From Neglectibacter timonensis (lineage in GTDB: Bacteria > Bacillota > Clostridia > Oscillospirales > Acutalibacteraceae), in contig NZ_LT160640.1 of the NCBI RefSeq assembly GCF_900048895.1, forward strand, positions 932,814 through 996,813: a DNA stretch of 64,000 nucleotides, read 5' to 3'. Both the position numbers and the translations under genes were made by a program. The notes beneath the pieces were generated by a model that was not told the DNA's origin, searched no databases, and was given only the letters and a program-made list of their open reading frames with translations. Numbering within the stretch: the stretch's first letter is position 1; every line of letters starts with the position of its first letter. This document shows, piece by piece, positions 24,232-32,112 of the stretch.

Positions 24232-25687
24232 ACCTTTTGGCCCCCTCTAGCAGTTTCTCCATAAAATCCACATAGGCTTCCGGATCCCTATCATACCCCG
24301 GATGCAGGCCCTGCAATGCTTTCCTGAATTTATTGAAACCATTCACATTGCTGTCTCCCACCTTTTCAAACAGGTACACCGAACCATCATTGCCCACAGC
24401 CGTCATCATACGCAGCTTATCATTTGCCAGAAAAGCTGTGACGTCCCCCATCGAGAATGTCTCCCCGCTGGGATGGTTATGAATCACGATGTAATTCTGA
24501 TTGAAACGAGGCACCTTTACTTTACCCAACATACCAATGCGGCTGTCCAACAGGCCCATCTCCGAATCATAGGCGCGAAACGCCTCCGTGCCCACGGGCT
24601 GATCCATGACGACGCGGAGCAAGCTCTGGTGGGATTCCTGCAACTTACGATTATTCTCCGGGGACAAAAAGCGGCTCTCCACCAGTGCTACCCGGTTGAT
24701 GCTCTCTCCCGTCACAGGCAGATATTCTATGTTCACTGTATTCAGTATATCCCCATTTTCCGGGGATTGCAACGGTTTCATCCCGTATTCCAGAAAACAT
24801 CTGCAGTTGATATCCTGCCCCGCCACTCCGGATTGACCGGGGGCTTTCGCTTTTACGCCGCCGCCCAGATCGAACTCCTGATCCACAGGTACGGAAACGC
24901 CCTCCATCTTTTGATGGTCCGCCGGACCGCGCCGCACCGTCTTCCAGCCGCTCTTAGTCCTATAGCGGGCATTGGGCCGCACCCGTTCGTCTTTCATGGT
25001 GCGCCAGGTTTTCACCATCTGCAGCCCAGCCGCTCTGGCAGCACTGTCTACTTCCAGGGCCGAGTCATGGAAGCCCGCTTCACGGACCCGGTGCGTTTCC
25101 GTCCGCACGATACGCACGGCCTTTTTGTAGTTTCCCTCCACCTCCCCCGCCACCCGGCGGGCCATCGTGGAATAGCGGTCTCCCTGGGTCAGTCCCGTGC
25201 CCAGCTGCTGCTTGATGTTGTAGATCACCTCCTGGCGGTGCTTTTCCAACCGGTCATTCAGGGTCAGGCCGGAAACAGGGTTGATCACGGCCCGCTTCAC
25301 CACCTCCGGCGTGACGCCGCGCACTCCCCGCAGGGCATCCCGCAAGGCAGCGGAATCGGCGCTTTTCCCCACAGCCTCCTGAAAATCCCTCCAACACCGG
25401 GCATAGGTCTGCTCGATAATGTCCCGGACTTCCCGCTTCACCTCGGGCTCGTGGGCGTTTACGATCTTTTGGGTTTCCTCCAGAAACCGGGCGAACTCCC
25501 CTTTTTGCTGAAGTATGGAGAAATCCAGCCTGTCATCCACGGCAAACCGCTCGTACTCCCCCGCCACAAAGGCCCGGAGATCCTTCAACAGGTTTTGGTA
25601 TACCCGCCGGATTTCGCCCTCCGCCTCTTTCGTCCGGTGTTCACTGATCCGCCTGGCCTGTGTCAGCAGCCTTTGAAGTTCCGGCAT
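24206..25687 (-). CDS. Minor head protein (Mu F/SPP1 gp7-like) with C-terminal JAB/MPN-type domain
   Basis: A 493-residue protein. Residues 1-300 are a phage head morphogenesis domain, ending with the usual RxRTExH-like helix (VRIVRTETHRVREAGF) and the zinc-type end GQDINCRCFLEY. Residues about 310-493 are an extra domain with IHNHPSGETFSMGD (H403, H405, S412, D415), which resembles the metal site of JAMM/RadC proteases, one residue shorter between H and S. An upstream glutamate (VALVESRF, E337) could complete the site. Packaged in small numbers near the portal, it may be injected with DNA. The enzymatic activity is a guess. Confidence 0.8.
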   Translation of the reverse strand: MPELQRLLTQARRISEHRTKEAEGEIRRVYQNLLKDLRAFVAGEYERFAVDDRLDFSILQQKGEFARFLEETQKIVNAHEPEVKREVRDIIEQTYARCWRDFQEAVGKSADSAALRDALRGVRGVTPEVVKRAVINPVSGLTLNDRLEKHRQEVIYNIKQQLGTGLTQGDRYSTMARRVAGEVEGNYKKAVRIVRTETHRVREAGFHDSALEVDSAARAAGLQMVKTWRTMKDERVRPNARYRTKSGWKTVRRGPADHQKMEGVSVPVDQEFDLGGGVKAKAPGQSGVAGQDINCRCFLEYGMKPLQSPENGDILNTVNIEYLPVTGESINRVALVESRFLSPENNRKLQESHQSLLRVVMDQPVGTEAFRAYDSEMGLLDSRIGMLGKVKVPRFNQNYIVIHNHPSGETFSMGDVTAFLANDKLRMMTAVGNDGSVYLFEKVGDSNVNGFNKFRKALQGLHPGYDRDPEAYVDFMEKLLEGAKRYGFQYKKG

Positions 25688-27092
25688 TCACAGTCACCTG
25701 CCCTTCCTCCAGCGGTGGGATATCCTCCTTCTCGTTTTCGATCTCCTGCAGCACCTCGTCCACGTCGTCAATGCCGGAGAAAGCCAGTCCATAAACCACA
25801 CGCTTTGGAAGTCCCGCGGCGATCATCGTCTGCGCCGCCTGCGCCTCGCTTACCAGATCCAGCGGGAAGTTCCGGCTGAACTTCATGTCCACCTCCAGGG
25901 GATCAAATCGAATTCCTTTTTTGCCCCAGGCTTTCGCAAGGGCACGGAATAGGTAAATGCCCGCTTTCTGCATTTTGGACTGAAACATGCCGCATTTGCT
26001 TTCCAACCCCGTGAGCCGGAATTTCAGCGCCACGCCGGAAGCCGTCCCGAAGGATTCATCGTTGAGATTCGGGGTCTTTGAAAACCGGTAAATATTGTCC
26101 TCCAGACGGTCCAGGTGCTGTTGGGTCTGCGTGCCGCTGGTGTCCTTCGTGATAAAGCCCACATGCCCATCCACGCCTGGATCTGTGGAATACTGGATAG
26201 ACCCGCTTGACTGCGCCTTGTCGATGTCTCCATCTTCCATCTGGACATTCTTATATTCCATGTAGGCGTTGGCAAAGGATTCGATCTCGTTGCTCTCGTC
26301 GGAAAATACCCGGTCGTAATCGTCGATCTCGCCCAACACTTTTTCCGCATCCCCCAGCATTTCCAGGTTGTTCGGGACTCCCTGCAGCGGGCATAGCTCA
26401 TACAGGTTTTCCTTTGTCTCGCCGGTGTCCTTCAGCGCGCCGTAATCTCCCCGGTAAAACCGGATGGTTTCCCCATCGTAAAATTCCGCCGTCCAGTATT
26501 CGACGTTATCCAGGTCCTTGTGCTGGCAGTAACGCACCGCAAAATCCGGCTCCGTGATATCTCCCATCTCGGAAAGCAGGATCGTCTCCCAGGGCGGTGT
26601 GGGCATCGCCCGTTCCCGCCCTTCGGGATCGTGGTATAAGAGCCTGCCGGAATAGCCGCAGACCGTGGCGAACTTGGTGACCTCCATATCCACATCCGGG
26701 AAGCTGTTCAGGTACACGAAGTCTGCCAGAACCTTATTCGCCCTGCCCACTGCCTCCTCGCCGCCCGTGTCCGCCTTGCTGTCCTCCGACCTGTTGTAGC
26801 TATAGGAAATAGGCTTGCCCGCAAAGTATCCGATCTTAAAGTCGCAGATCTCGCCAAAGAAGTCATTGTTCACCCGGTTGTTGATGGTGTCCTCTTCGAA
26901 CCGCGGCTTTCGCTGGAAAATCGGCACCGCTTCCTGCAGCACCTCGTATCGTTCATACAGCTTTTTCATGCAGTTCCGGCAATGCTTGTGCTTGTCTATC
27001 ATACTGTTGAGCAGCTCTTCCGAAATGCCGTCCTGCTTGATCTTGGCCGCTTCCGCCCCGTAATCCGGGTATAGTTCCTCTCTTTTCCGCAC
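25641..27092 (-). CDS. Portal protein (SPP1 gp6-like)
   Basis: A 483-residue protein. The order terminase, portal, minor head protein is standard and the sequence (INNRVNNDFFGEICDFKIGY, then FAGKPISY, then PLQGVPNNLEMLGDAEKV, then DESNEIESFANAYM) is that of SPP1-type portals. It forms the dodecameric ring for DNA entry. It overlaps the minor head gene by 47 bases. Confidence 0.88.
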   Translation of the reverse strand: MRKREELYPDYGAEAAKIKQDGISEELLNSMIDKHKHCRNCMKKLYERYEVLQEAVPIFQRKPRFEEDTINNRVNNDFFGEICDFKIGYFAGKPISYSYNRSEDSKADTGGEEAVGRANKVLADFVYLNSFPDVDMEVTKFATVCGYSGRLLYHDPEGRERAMPTPPWETILLSEMGDITEPDFAVRYCQHKDLDNVEYWTAEFYDGETIRFYRGDYGALKDTGETKENLYELCPLQGVPNNLEMLGDAEKVLGEIDDYDRVFSDESNEIESFANAYMEYKNVQMEDGDIDKAQSSGSIQYSTDPGVDGHVGFITKDTSGTQTQQHLDRLEDNIYRFSKTPNLNDESFGTASGVALKFRLTGLESKCGMFQSKMQKAGIYLFRALAKAWGKKGIRFDPLEVDMKFSRNFPLDLVSEAQAAQTMIAAGLPKRVVYGLAFSGIDDVDEVLQEIENEKEDIPPLEEGQVTVNAGTSKAADTGQADQ

Positions 27093-27110
27093 CGTATCCC
27101 CCCTTCCGCG

Positions 27111-28340
27111 TCACAATCTACGGGCGGCACGAGCTATGCCGTGACCGCTCAAGACCGTATTGACAAAGTAACGTATTTCATCCATCGCATGGTCGTTCTC
27201 CTTGATTGGCTTGTCCTCGTTCTTCTTGTCATCCCAGCGGTAGGAAGAAAACTCCGACACCGCGCCGGAGCAGCAGTCGCACACCGCCACCTTTCCCTCC
27301 TGAAACGCGCCGGCGGTCTTCCTGATTCCATCCAGCACATCGTTCCTGGCATGGCGAACGAAAAAGCGTCCGTGCTTTCTGATACAGGCAATAAAAGAAG
27401 CCGCGCTGGGGTCCACAACCACCATTTCAATTTTCCGGTCCCCAGCCAGCTTTTCAAGCTCCTGATAATATTCCTCGTCGGTCAACTGCCGGCGCAGCTC
27501 CCGCCCATTATGGTAAAACTCTTTGAAGCGGTACCATACCCCATCACACAGGCCCCATAGGCCCATGCTGCAGGGATTCAGCGTGCCGTAATCGATAGAG
27601 ATCGCATACTTGACATAGTTCCTCGGTACGCTCGGCACAATCCCCAGGCCAGCGGCCACCTCGGGGTAAATCAGTCCCTCCGCCACCGTCCATTTCCCAA
27701 GGATATACCTGTCCCGGAACACACCCGAATACATGTTTTCGTACCGCTCCTTGACCTCTTGGGGCAGCGACGGGTTATCGTCCAGCAGGAAATGCAGATG
27801 CAGCCGGTTTTTCTTGTGCTCCCGGTCTATGACCCATTCCTCATTGAACCAGTGCCGGGGATTCTCCGGGTTGCAGTTAAACCAGAACCGGGAGCCCTGT
27901 ACAGAACACCGGGCCAGCGCCTGCTCCACAAAGGACCGGGGCATCAAGGCCACCTCATCCAGCAGCACCCCGGCCAGCGTCACGCCTTGGATCAGCATAT
28001 AGGAGCTTTCGTCCTTTCCGCCGAATACAAAGAAACGATTTGTCCGGCTGCCCCTTGTTACCGTGAGACAGTGCGTGGAAATGGAGTAATTCAGCCGAAA
28101 CCCGTTTTTGGGGAAGTATGTCACCCCCATGAGCGGCTGGATCACGTTGCGGACCGCGCTTTGCACGCTTTTGCCGCAGATCGCAAAGTTCTGCTGGTCA
28201 AAGTTCGACATGGCCCAAAGCAGAAAGGAGAGGGACATGACGCTGGTCTTCCCAGAGCGGATCGCACCGTCGCACACCAGGGCGGTATATTTAGTCTTCG
28301 GGAACAGCAATATCTCCAGCTGCTTTTTCGAGAAGGCCAT
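27111..28340 (-). CDS. Terminase large subunit (PBSX family)
   Basis: A 409-residue packaging motor. Walker A CDGAIRSGKT at residues 23-32, Walker B-like GVLLDEVALM near 120, and a nuclease domain in the C-terminal half with acidic residues in AISIDYGTLNP and MVVVDPSAASF. The PBSX/SPP1 type suggests headful packaging. It overlaps the small subunit gene by 50 bases. Confidence 0.92.
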   Translation of the reverse strand: MAFSKKQLEILLFPKTKYTALVCDGAIRSGKTSVMSLSFLLWAMSNFDQQNFAICGKSVQSAVRNVIQPLMGVTYFPKNGFRLNYSISTHCLTVTRGSRTNRFFVFGGKDESSYMLIQGVTLAGVLLDEVALMPRSFVEQALARCSVQGSRFWFNCNPENPRHWFNEEWVIDREHKKNRLHLHFLLDDNPSLPQEVKERYENMYSGVFRDRYILGKWTVAEGLIYPEVAAGLGIVPSVPRNYVKYAISIDYGTLNPCSMGLWGLCDGVWYRFKEFYHNGRELRRQLTDEEYYQELEKLAGDRKIEMVVVDPSAASFIACIRKHGRFFVRHARNDVLDGIRKTAGAFQEGKVAVCDCCSGAVSEFSSYRWDDKKNEDKPIKENDHAMDEIRYFVNTVLSGHGIARAARRL

Positions 28341-29223
28341 CGTCTATCACCTCTTTTATAGACCGGCTCAAAGGATCGTCGGCCAGCTCTGGACCAGCCT
28401 CTCCAAACCTGACCTTTTCTTCCAGCTCCAAGCGTTTCTGGTCGTATTCCACCTTGTGCTGGTCCATTGGGTTCGCCATAAAGTAGGTGGAAAGCCATTG
28501 CAGAGCCTTATCCCTGTTAGCCAGCTTCACGCTGGCCCCGTCCCGGCCCACCTTGACCTCCTCCAAAACCGAGCCGTCCACCTGTGAGGACTCCTTGAAT
28601 CGAACGGCGTTTACTTCTTTCATCAGCGGCACTTTCTCCCCGGTCTCCGGGTCTGTAACCTGCACCGGGCCGAACGCCGCCATCACCGGGACCTCTTCCC
28701 GGCCCCACTCTATGTAATCAGACAGGTCCGCAAATGCGATCCGCATCTGCTTTTCCACCAGATCGTCCACATCGGCAAAGAGAGACTGTCGCTTGATTTC
28801 CTTTAACCGCTGGATTTCTACCCGAATCCGAGGATTTGTCAGGGTTGCGGGACCTTCCGTCAAGGCCGTGGAATAGGCGCAGCCATATGCCTTTAGGTAA
28901 GACTGTGTGGCGTTGAAGCTCTTCACATAGTAAAGACAAAAAAGCTTCTGTTTCTCGGTCAACTCCTCGTTGGCCTCAACAGAAGCGATCATTTTTTTCT
29001 CTGCCGCTCGTTTTGCTTTCCGAGCGTTCGCTTTCTCTTTCCGAACGTTCGCCTCCCGCTTACTTCCCTCTCCATCCCACTTATAGGTACTTTTCCAGCG
29101 ACGCACGGTGCCAGCGGGTATTTCCAGCTTACGGGCAATGTCGGCCAGCTTTTCGCCATCACGGTAAAGCTGCTCGGCTTCTACCGCTTTTTCATTCTGC
29201 TTTCCTGCCACCGGTTTCCTCAC
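28291..29223 (-). CDS. Terminase small subunit
   Basis: A 310-residue protein. Residues about 10-50 are a helix-turn-helix (EKLADIARKLEIPAGTVRRW). Residues about 90-150 carry the small-terminase core (LTEKQKLFCLYYVKSFNATQ, then SYLKAYGCAYSTAL). The rest is helical and would assemble the ring that recognises the packaging site. It precedes the large subunit as usual. Confidence 0.85.
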   Translation of the reverse strand: MRKPVAGKQNEKAVEAEQLYRDGEKLADIARKLEIPAGTVRRWKSTYKWDGEGSKREANVRKEKANARKAKRAAEKKMIASVEANEELTEKQKLFCLYYVKSFNATQSYLKAYGCAYSTALTEGPATLTNPRIRVEIQRLKEIKRQSLFADVDDLVEKQMRIAFADLSDYIEWGREEVPVMAAFGPVQVTDPETGEKVPLMKEVNAVRFKESSQVDGSVLEEVKVGRDGASVKLANRDKALQWLSTYFMANPMDQHKVEYDQKRLELEEKVRFGEAGPELADDPLSRSIKEVIDDGLLEKAAGDIAVPED

Positions 29224-29438
29224 CCGCTCTCCAGCAGCTCGGCATACTGCGCTTTGAGCCTGTCCAGATAAGCCTCCTGCCTCTCGGTACGGCTTTCCAG
29301 CGCCGCCAGCTGCTTAATCTGGCCGGCAAGAATACGCCTTGTATGGATCCGGTAAGGGCATTTCACACGGCCGCACGTATGCTCGCCGGTGCGTCGGAAC
29401 GCGTCATATTCACATGCAGTAGGATAAGGGCAAAGCAT
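29220..29438 (-). CDS. Small cysteine-containing phage protein, first gene of the late operon
   Basis: A 72-residue protein from the ATG at 29438 (AAAGGAAG upstream). Four cysteines (CPYPTACEYDAF, then CGRVKCPYR) suggest a zinc finger at the N-terminus, followed by a coiled coil to the end (LAALESRTERQEAYLDRLKA). It overlaps the small terminase by 4 bases. Role unknown. Confidence 0.5.
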   Translation of the reverse strand: MLCPYPTACEYDAFRRTGEHTCGRVKCPYRIHTRRILAGQIKQLAALESRTERQEAYLDRLKAQYAELLESG

Positions 29439-29481
29439 CGCGTCACTTCCTTTGTCACTATAAGTCACAATATATCACAAT

Positions 29482-29512
29482 TTGTTTCTCCAGAATATTC
29501 CAGGGATACAAT
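29482..29512 (+). promoter_or_regulatory. Candidate promoter of the Spo0A-like gene
   Basis: TTGTTT (29482-29487) and TACAAT (29507-29512) are spaced by 19 bases, a little long. The inverted 0A-box-like sites begin at the -10 element, a layout suited to repression by the product. Confidence 0.35.
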
Positions 29513-29550
29513 AGCAATTGTCGATTTTACGCTAAATTTGACAACTATTG
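29509..29550. promoter_or_regulatory. Inverted pair of 0A-box-like sites
   Basis: An imperfect dyad: CAATAG at 29509-29514 and CTATTG at 29545-29550 flank TTGTCGA (29518-29524) and its inverted partner TTTGACAA (29537-29544, reading TTGTCAAA on the other strand). Both inner sites match the Spo0A recognition core TGTCRAA or nearly so (TGTCGAT, TGTCAAA). They lie directly upstream of a gene for a Spo0A-C-like protein. Confidence 0.55.
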
Positions 29551-29568
29551 TATTGGAGGTTTTTTCTT

Positions 29569-29874
29569 ATGAACAAAATGATTAAAACTCTCAAACCGCT
29601 CGTACAAGGAGGCTATCACACGGATATCCGATATCTTGTGCGCGCCATGCAGATCATCCTGGACGCCGGGAAATTTCCCAAGAATCTCTGCGATCTGGTG
29701 GCTGCTCAAGAAGAAACCACCCGTCTTGCCGTCCGAAAAGGATTTTCCCGGATCGCCAAGATAATCTGGAAAAACAGTGCCGGAATCCTTCACGAGGAAG
29801 GTGAGAAATGCCCCCTGCCTTTCGACGTACTGCACGATCTGGCCTTCCTTTTATCCGACGGGGAAATCCTGTGA
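29569..29874 (+). CDS. Stand-alone Spo0A C-terminal-domain-like DNA-binding protein
   Basis: A 101-residue protein with TTGGAGG 8 bases before ATG. It has no receiver domain. The sequence follows the Spo0A effector fold: a GYHTDIRYLVRAMQIILDAG segment corresponds to the KGYxYLRxAI start, EETTRLAVRKGFSRIAKIIW to the recognition-helix region (TPSRVERAIRHAIEVAW in Spo0A), and FDVLHDLAFLL to the last helix. It is the only rightward gene within the leftward lytic region, and lies in a gap between the late operon and its presumed activator gene. It could read or mimic sporulation control. Relation to Spo0A is by eye and should be treated as likely, not proven. Confidence 0.6.
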   Translation: MNKMIKTLKPLVQGGYHTDIRYLVRAMQIILDAGKFPKNLCDLVAAQEETTRLAVRKGFSRIAKIIWKNSAGILHEEGEKCPLPFDVLHDLAFLLSDGEIL

Positions 29875-29953
29875 GCATGAGAAAAGCGTCCTGCCGAAGC
29901 AAGACGCCATATGTATCTTCCGTAAGCCTGTAATCTATACTGGCTCTATTATT

Positions 29954-29995
29954 ATTATAGACGGACACGGCGGACATGGCGGACACGGCGGACAA
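29954..29995 (-). promoter_or_regulatory. Candidate activator-dependent late promoter with 9-bp tandem repeats
   Basis: On the minus strand a TATAAT (29959-29954) has no -35 element. Instead, three exact-phase 9-bp repeats GGACAYGGC (29963-29971, 29972-29980, 29981-29989, partial fourth to 29994) fill the region where an activator would bind. The RinA-like gene ends just upstream at 29998. Transcription would enter the late operon at 29438 after crossing the Spo0A-like gene in antisense. Confidence 0.5.
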
Positions 29996-29997
29996 AA

Positions 29998-30375
29998 TTA
30001 TTTGCAGTCAGTAAAGATTCTGTCATAGGTTTTTCTCAAGCTTTCTGCTGCGCTGGGAGGATATCCAAGTTTCCTTGCAATTTTAGGCCAGGGAGGAAGT
30101 TTTCCGTGTTCAATAACTGCTTTGGCAATCCTCCGTTGCCTGCTTTCAGGTAATAGCGCTATAAAGGATTCAATCTCAAGTTTTTGCCTCAAAAGGATCT
30201 CTCGCTGTTGGGCCATATCAGGAGGGATTCCCTTGATAGAAACCGCGTGCTGGGTATAAGGGTAGTCCTCACTGGAACCGGAAACCGTATCTGTCACCGG
30301 CTCACGCATCCGTTGCTCCAGTTCCTTAATCTCCGCGCAGATATCCGGATACTGCTCTAAAAGCTCTTTCGTCAA
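29998..30375 (-). CDS. RinA/ArpU-like late transcription activator
   Basis: A 125-residue protein. I use the TTG at 30375, which has GGGAGG upstream and overlaps the previous stop (TTGA); an ATG at 30390 is an alternative. The N-terminal part is a helical KELLEQYPDICAEIKELEQR segment. The C-terminal part (ALLPESRQRRIAKAVIEHG, then PPWPKIARKLGYPPSAAES) looks like a sigma region 4-type helix-turn-helix. The last gene before terminase, in this layout, is usually the late activator. Specific DNA targets are inferred. Confidence 0.6.
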   Translation of the reverse strand: MTKELLEQYPDICAEIKELEQRMREPVTDTVSGSSEDYPYTQHAVSIKGIPPDMAQQREILLRQKLEIESFIALLPESRQRRIAKAVIEHGKLPPWPKIARKLGYPPSAAESLRKTYDRIFTDCK

Positions 30376-30602
30376 GTTCTTTCCTCCCATTCGTCGCAAA
30401 ATCCATCCGGCTCCTTGGTAGTCAAATAATTCTGGCAGATAGGCTTGTCTATGTCGCATTGGTACCAATCGCAGGAGCCGCAGCACTTGATCCCATACCT
30501 CTCCGCCAGCTCAAACCAGCTGCACACCTCCCGCCTGACCTCTTCCGGAGCGCTCCTGTGGTCGCACCTGTCCCGCATAGGGCAGCAGCTGCAGGGGCTC
30601 AT
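30372..30602 (-). CDS. Cysteine-rich small phage protein
   Basis: A 76-residue protein from the ATG at 30602 (AAGGAG 8 bases upstream; ATGA overlap with the preceding stop). Nine cysteines in pairs (CSCCPMRDRC, then CCGSCDWYQC, then CQNY and CDEW) suggest a metal-binding mini-protein. No known function. Confidence 0.5.
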   Translation of the reverse strand: MSPCSCCPMRDRCDHRSAPEEVRREVCSWFELAERYGIKCCGSCDWYQCDIDKPICQNYLTTKEPDGFCDEWEERT

Positions 30603-31042
30603 GGAGCGAACTCCTTCGGCGGTTCTGGAAGTTCCATCCAATGGGTGATATCAGTGATTTTGTACTTTGCAATTTCGTCAAAATCATAGCAGTTAAATGC
30701 CTGATGCCTTGATGAAAAATGCAACACATATTGATTTACGGAATTTTGAAGCGCCAAATAATCCCCGCTTTCCTCTGGAAGCCTGTCCTTGACGCTGATC
30801 CAGTCACTCGTCGCATAGTGACCCTCCAATCTCTTTTTCAACTCTGTCCAAGCCTCATCTGTGAGAGGACGGCCACAAAATGGACAAAAGCTGATTGTTT
30901 CACCTTCCCATCCGTAATGCCGATCAAAGTAGTAAATAGCATCTTCATGCACTCTAAATTCGTGTGGCATTCCATCTTCCCATTCTAAACATCCATCCTG
31001 AATACAACGCTCACAGCTGGGCCATTTTGTATTTTCAATCAC
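30599..31042 (-). CDS. DUF551 protein with N-terminal zinc ribbon
   Basis: A 147-residue protein. Residues 1-60 hold two CxxC pairs (CERC and CPFCGRPL). Residues about 80-145 are the DUF551 signature, WISVKDRLPEESGDYLAL to ITHWMELPEPP. DUF551 proteins are common in prophages but their role is not known. Confidence 0.7.
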   Translation of the reverse strand: MIENTKWPSCERCIQDGCLEWEDGMPHEFRVHEDAIYYFDRHYGWEGETISFCPFCGRPLTDEAWTELKKRLEGHYATSDWISVKDRLPEESGDYLALQNSVNQYVLHFSSRHQAFNCYDFDEIAKYKITDITHWMELPEPPKEFAP

Positions 31043-31586
31043 GGTCTATCTCCTTTGATTCGGCCTTGCGCTTAGCATAAAACTCCGTACGCTTAGCGTT
31101 GTACTTTTCTTTTGCCAATGCTACTTCTTCCTCAAGGCGCTTAACCTCGGCAGATATTTCCGGTTTGACTTGTTTTCTTTCTTTATAACGAAACATTTCA
31201 TTTGTGAAATTGATTGCCTCGGCAAAGTCGGAAGCCAAACGCTCCACGGCCTTTTGAGCTTGCAAGGCTTTTTCCGCCTGTTTTAACTCTCTAATCTCTC
31301 CCCGACAATACCAGCGCATTTCCCGTCTGGTCTCTACGGCTTTTTCTGCACGTTCTTTCTTTTTCCGTTCTTCCCGTATTTTTCTGTCTTCGCGTTCCTC
31401 CCACTTCTGTTGTTGGATTAAGAACCTTTCCACCCATATGTCAAGATCGGTGTCGTCGGCGAAACTGCAACACGGAGGTTCTATTGGTTCATTGCCATAA
31501 CATTTCCAGCCTCCCGGGCAGATTTCATTTTCAAGTAAAGGGCATCCGTCGCAACTTTCTTTCTCAGCAAAATCTTTCCAGAGCAT
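31035..31586 (-). CDS. Coiled-coil protein with cysteine-rich N-terminus
   Basis: A 183-residue protein. The first 45 residues contain six cysteines (CDGCPLLENEIC, then CYGN, then CCSF). The rest is a very charged, Lys/Glu/Arg-rich coiled coil to the C-terminus. No family assigned. It follows the RyR-domain gene directly. Confidence 0.5.
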   Translation of the reverse strand: MLWKDFAEKESCDGCPLLENEICPGGWKCYGNEPIEPPCCSFADDTDLDIWVERFLIQQQKWEEREDRKIREERKKKERAEKAVETRREMRWYCRGEIRELKQAEKALQAQKAVERLASDFAEAINFTNEMFRYKERKQVKPEISAEVKRLEEEVALAKEKYNAKRTEFYAKRKAESKEIDRD

Positions 31587-31979
31587 TTATTCCGCCTCCT
31601 TTGGCTTGCGGCGGTAGGCAAGTCCAAGCGCATCCAAAACTCGTCTTGTTGTTACCCTATCGTATTCTTTTACTTCCTCGGATAACTCCGAATATGGAAT
31701 CATATCAGGATGATCGGTTACTCCCTGACGTTTCTTCTCTTCCCACCAGCCATTATGTACTGCTTCACAGATTTCCTCGAACCGTTCTTCTGAAAGCGGC
31801 TCGTTCTTCTCCTTTTCTATCTGTGCTTGGTTGGATGACTCGGGGATAGAGAGCTCCTTGATTCCCATGCCGACTGCTTCTAAAAAGTTGTCAATCTTGT
31901 CACCGTCCACACACAGTTGACCGCCTAGTGAACGGAACCAATCATTCTTTAGATGATTAATCGCTTCCTGTCTAGTCAT
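31587..31979 (-). CDS. RyR-domain protein
   Basis: A 130-residue protein. The C-terminal half (EEICEAVHNGWWEEKKRQG, then PYSELSEEVKEYDRVTTRRV) matches the ryanodine-receptor (RyR) domain, known in bacteria and phages where it may bind nucleotide-derived ligands. The N-terminal half is a small helical region. Phage RyR proteins are usually found, as here, among accessory early genes. Ligand and role unknown. Confidence 0.75.
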   Translation of the reverse strand: MTRQEAINHLKNDWFRSLGGQLCVDGDKIDNFLEAVGMGIKELSIPESSNQAQIEKEKNEPLSEERFEEICEAVHNGWWEEKKRQGVTDHPDMIPYSELSEEVKEYDRVTTRRVLDALGLAYRRKPKEAE

Positions 31980-31992
31980 TTTGAACTCTCCT

Positions 31993-32079
31993 TTAATTAA
32001 TTATGTTTCCTCTATAGATATTGATGGCATAGTCGCCGTACTCTCCGGCACGGCCTTTCGGTTTATAGATAGGTTTCAT
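31993..32079 (-). pseudogene. 28-codon remnant of a phage radical SAM gene
   Basis: A tiny ORF beginning MKPIYKPKGRAGEYGDYAI. This is the typical N-terminus of a family of phage radical SAM proteins (SplB-like), in which the next residues are NIYxGCxHGCxYC. Here the sequence changes to RGNIIN and stops just where the first cluster cysteine should be. It therefore looks like the truncated start of a lost enzyme, or a short peptide kept for another reason. It is followed by a good AAGGAG for the RyR gene. Confidence 0.5.
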
Positions 32080-32112
32080 TTTTCACGCTTCCTTTCCAAT
32101 CCCGCCGGGTGA

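Noticed and set aside
24302-25879. Long plus-strand frame opposite the minor head and portal genes
   Set aside because: It has no ribosome binding site or known motif and mirrors GC-rich codons of real minus-strand genes. The same applies to plus-strand frames near 14146-16176, 33752-34915, 51365-52957 and 61523-63082.
29963-29995. Tandem GGACAYGGC units as a CRISPR array or microsatellite
   Set aside because: The units are contiguous without spacers and only 3.5 copies long; their place just upstream of a -10 box fits a regulatory array better.
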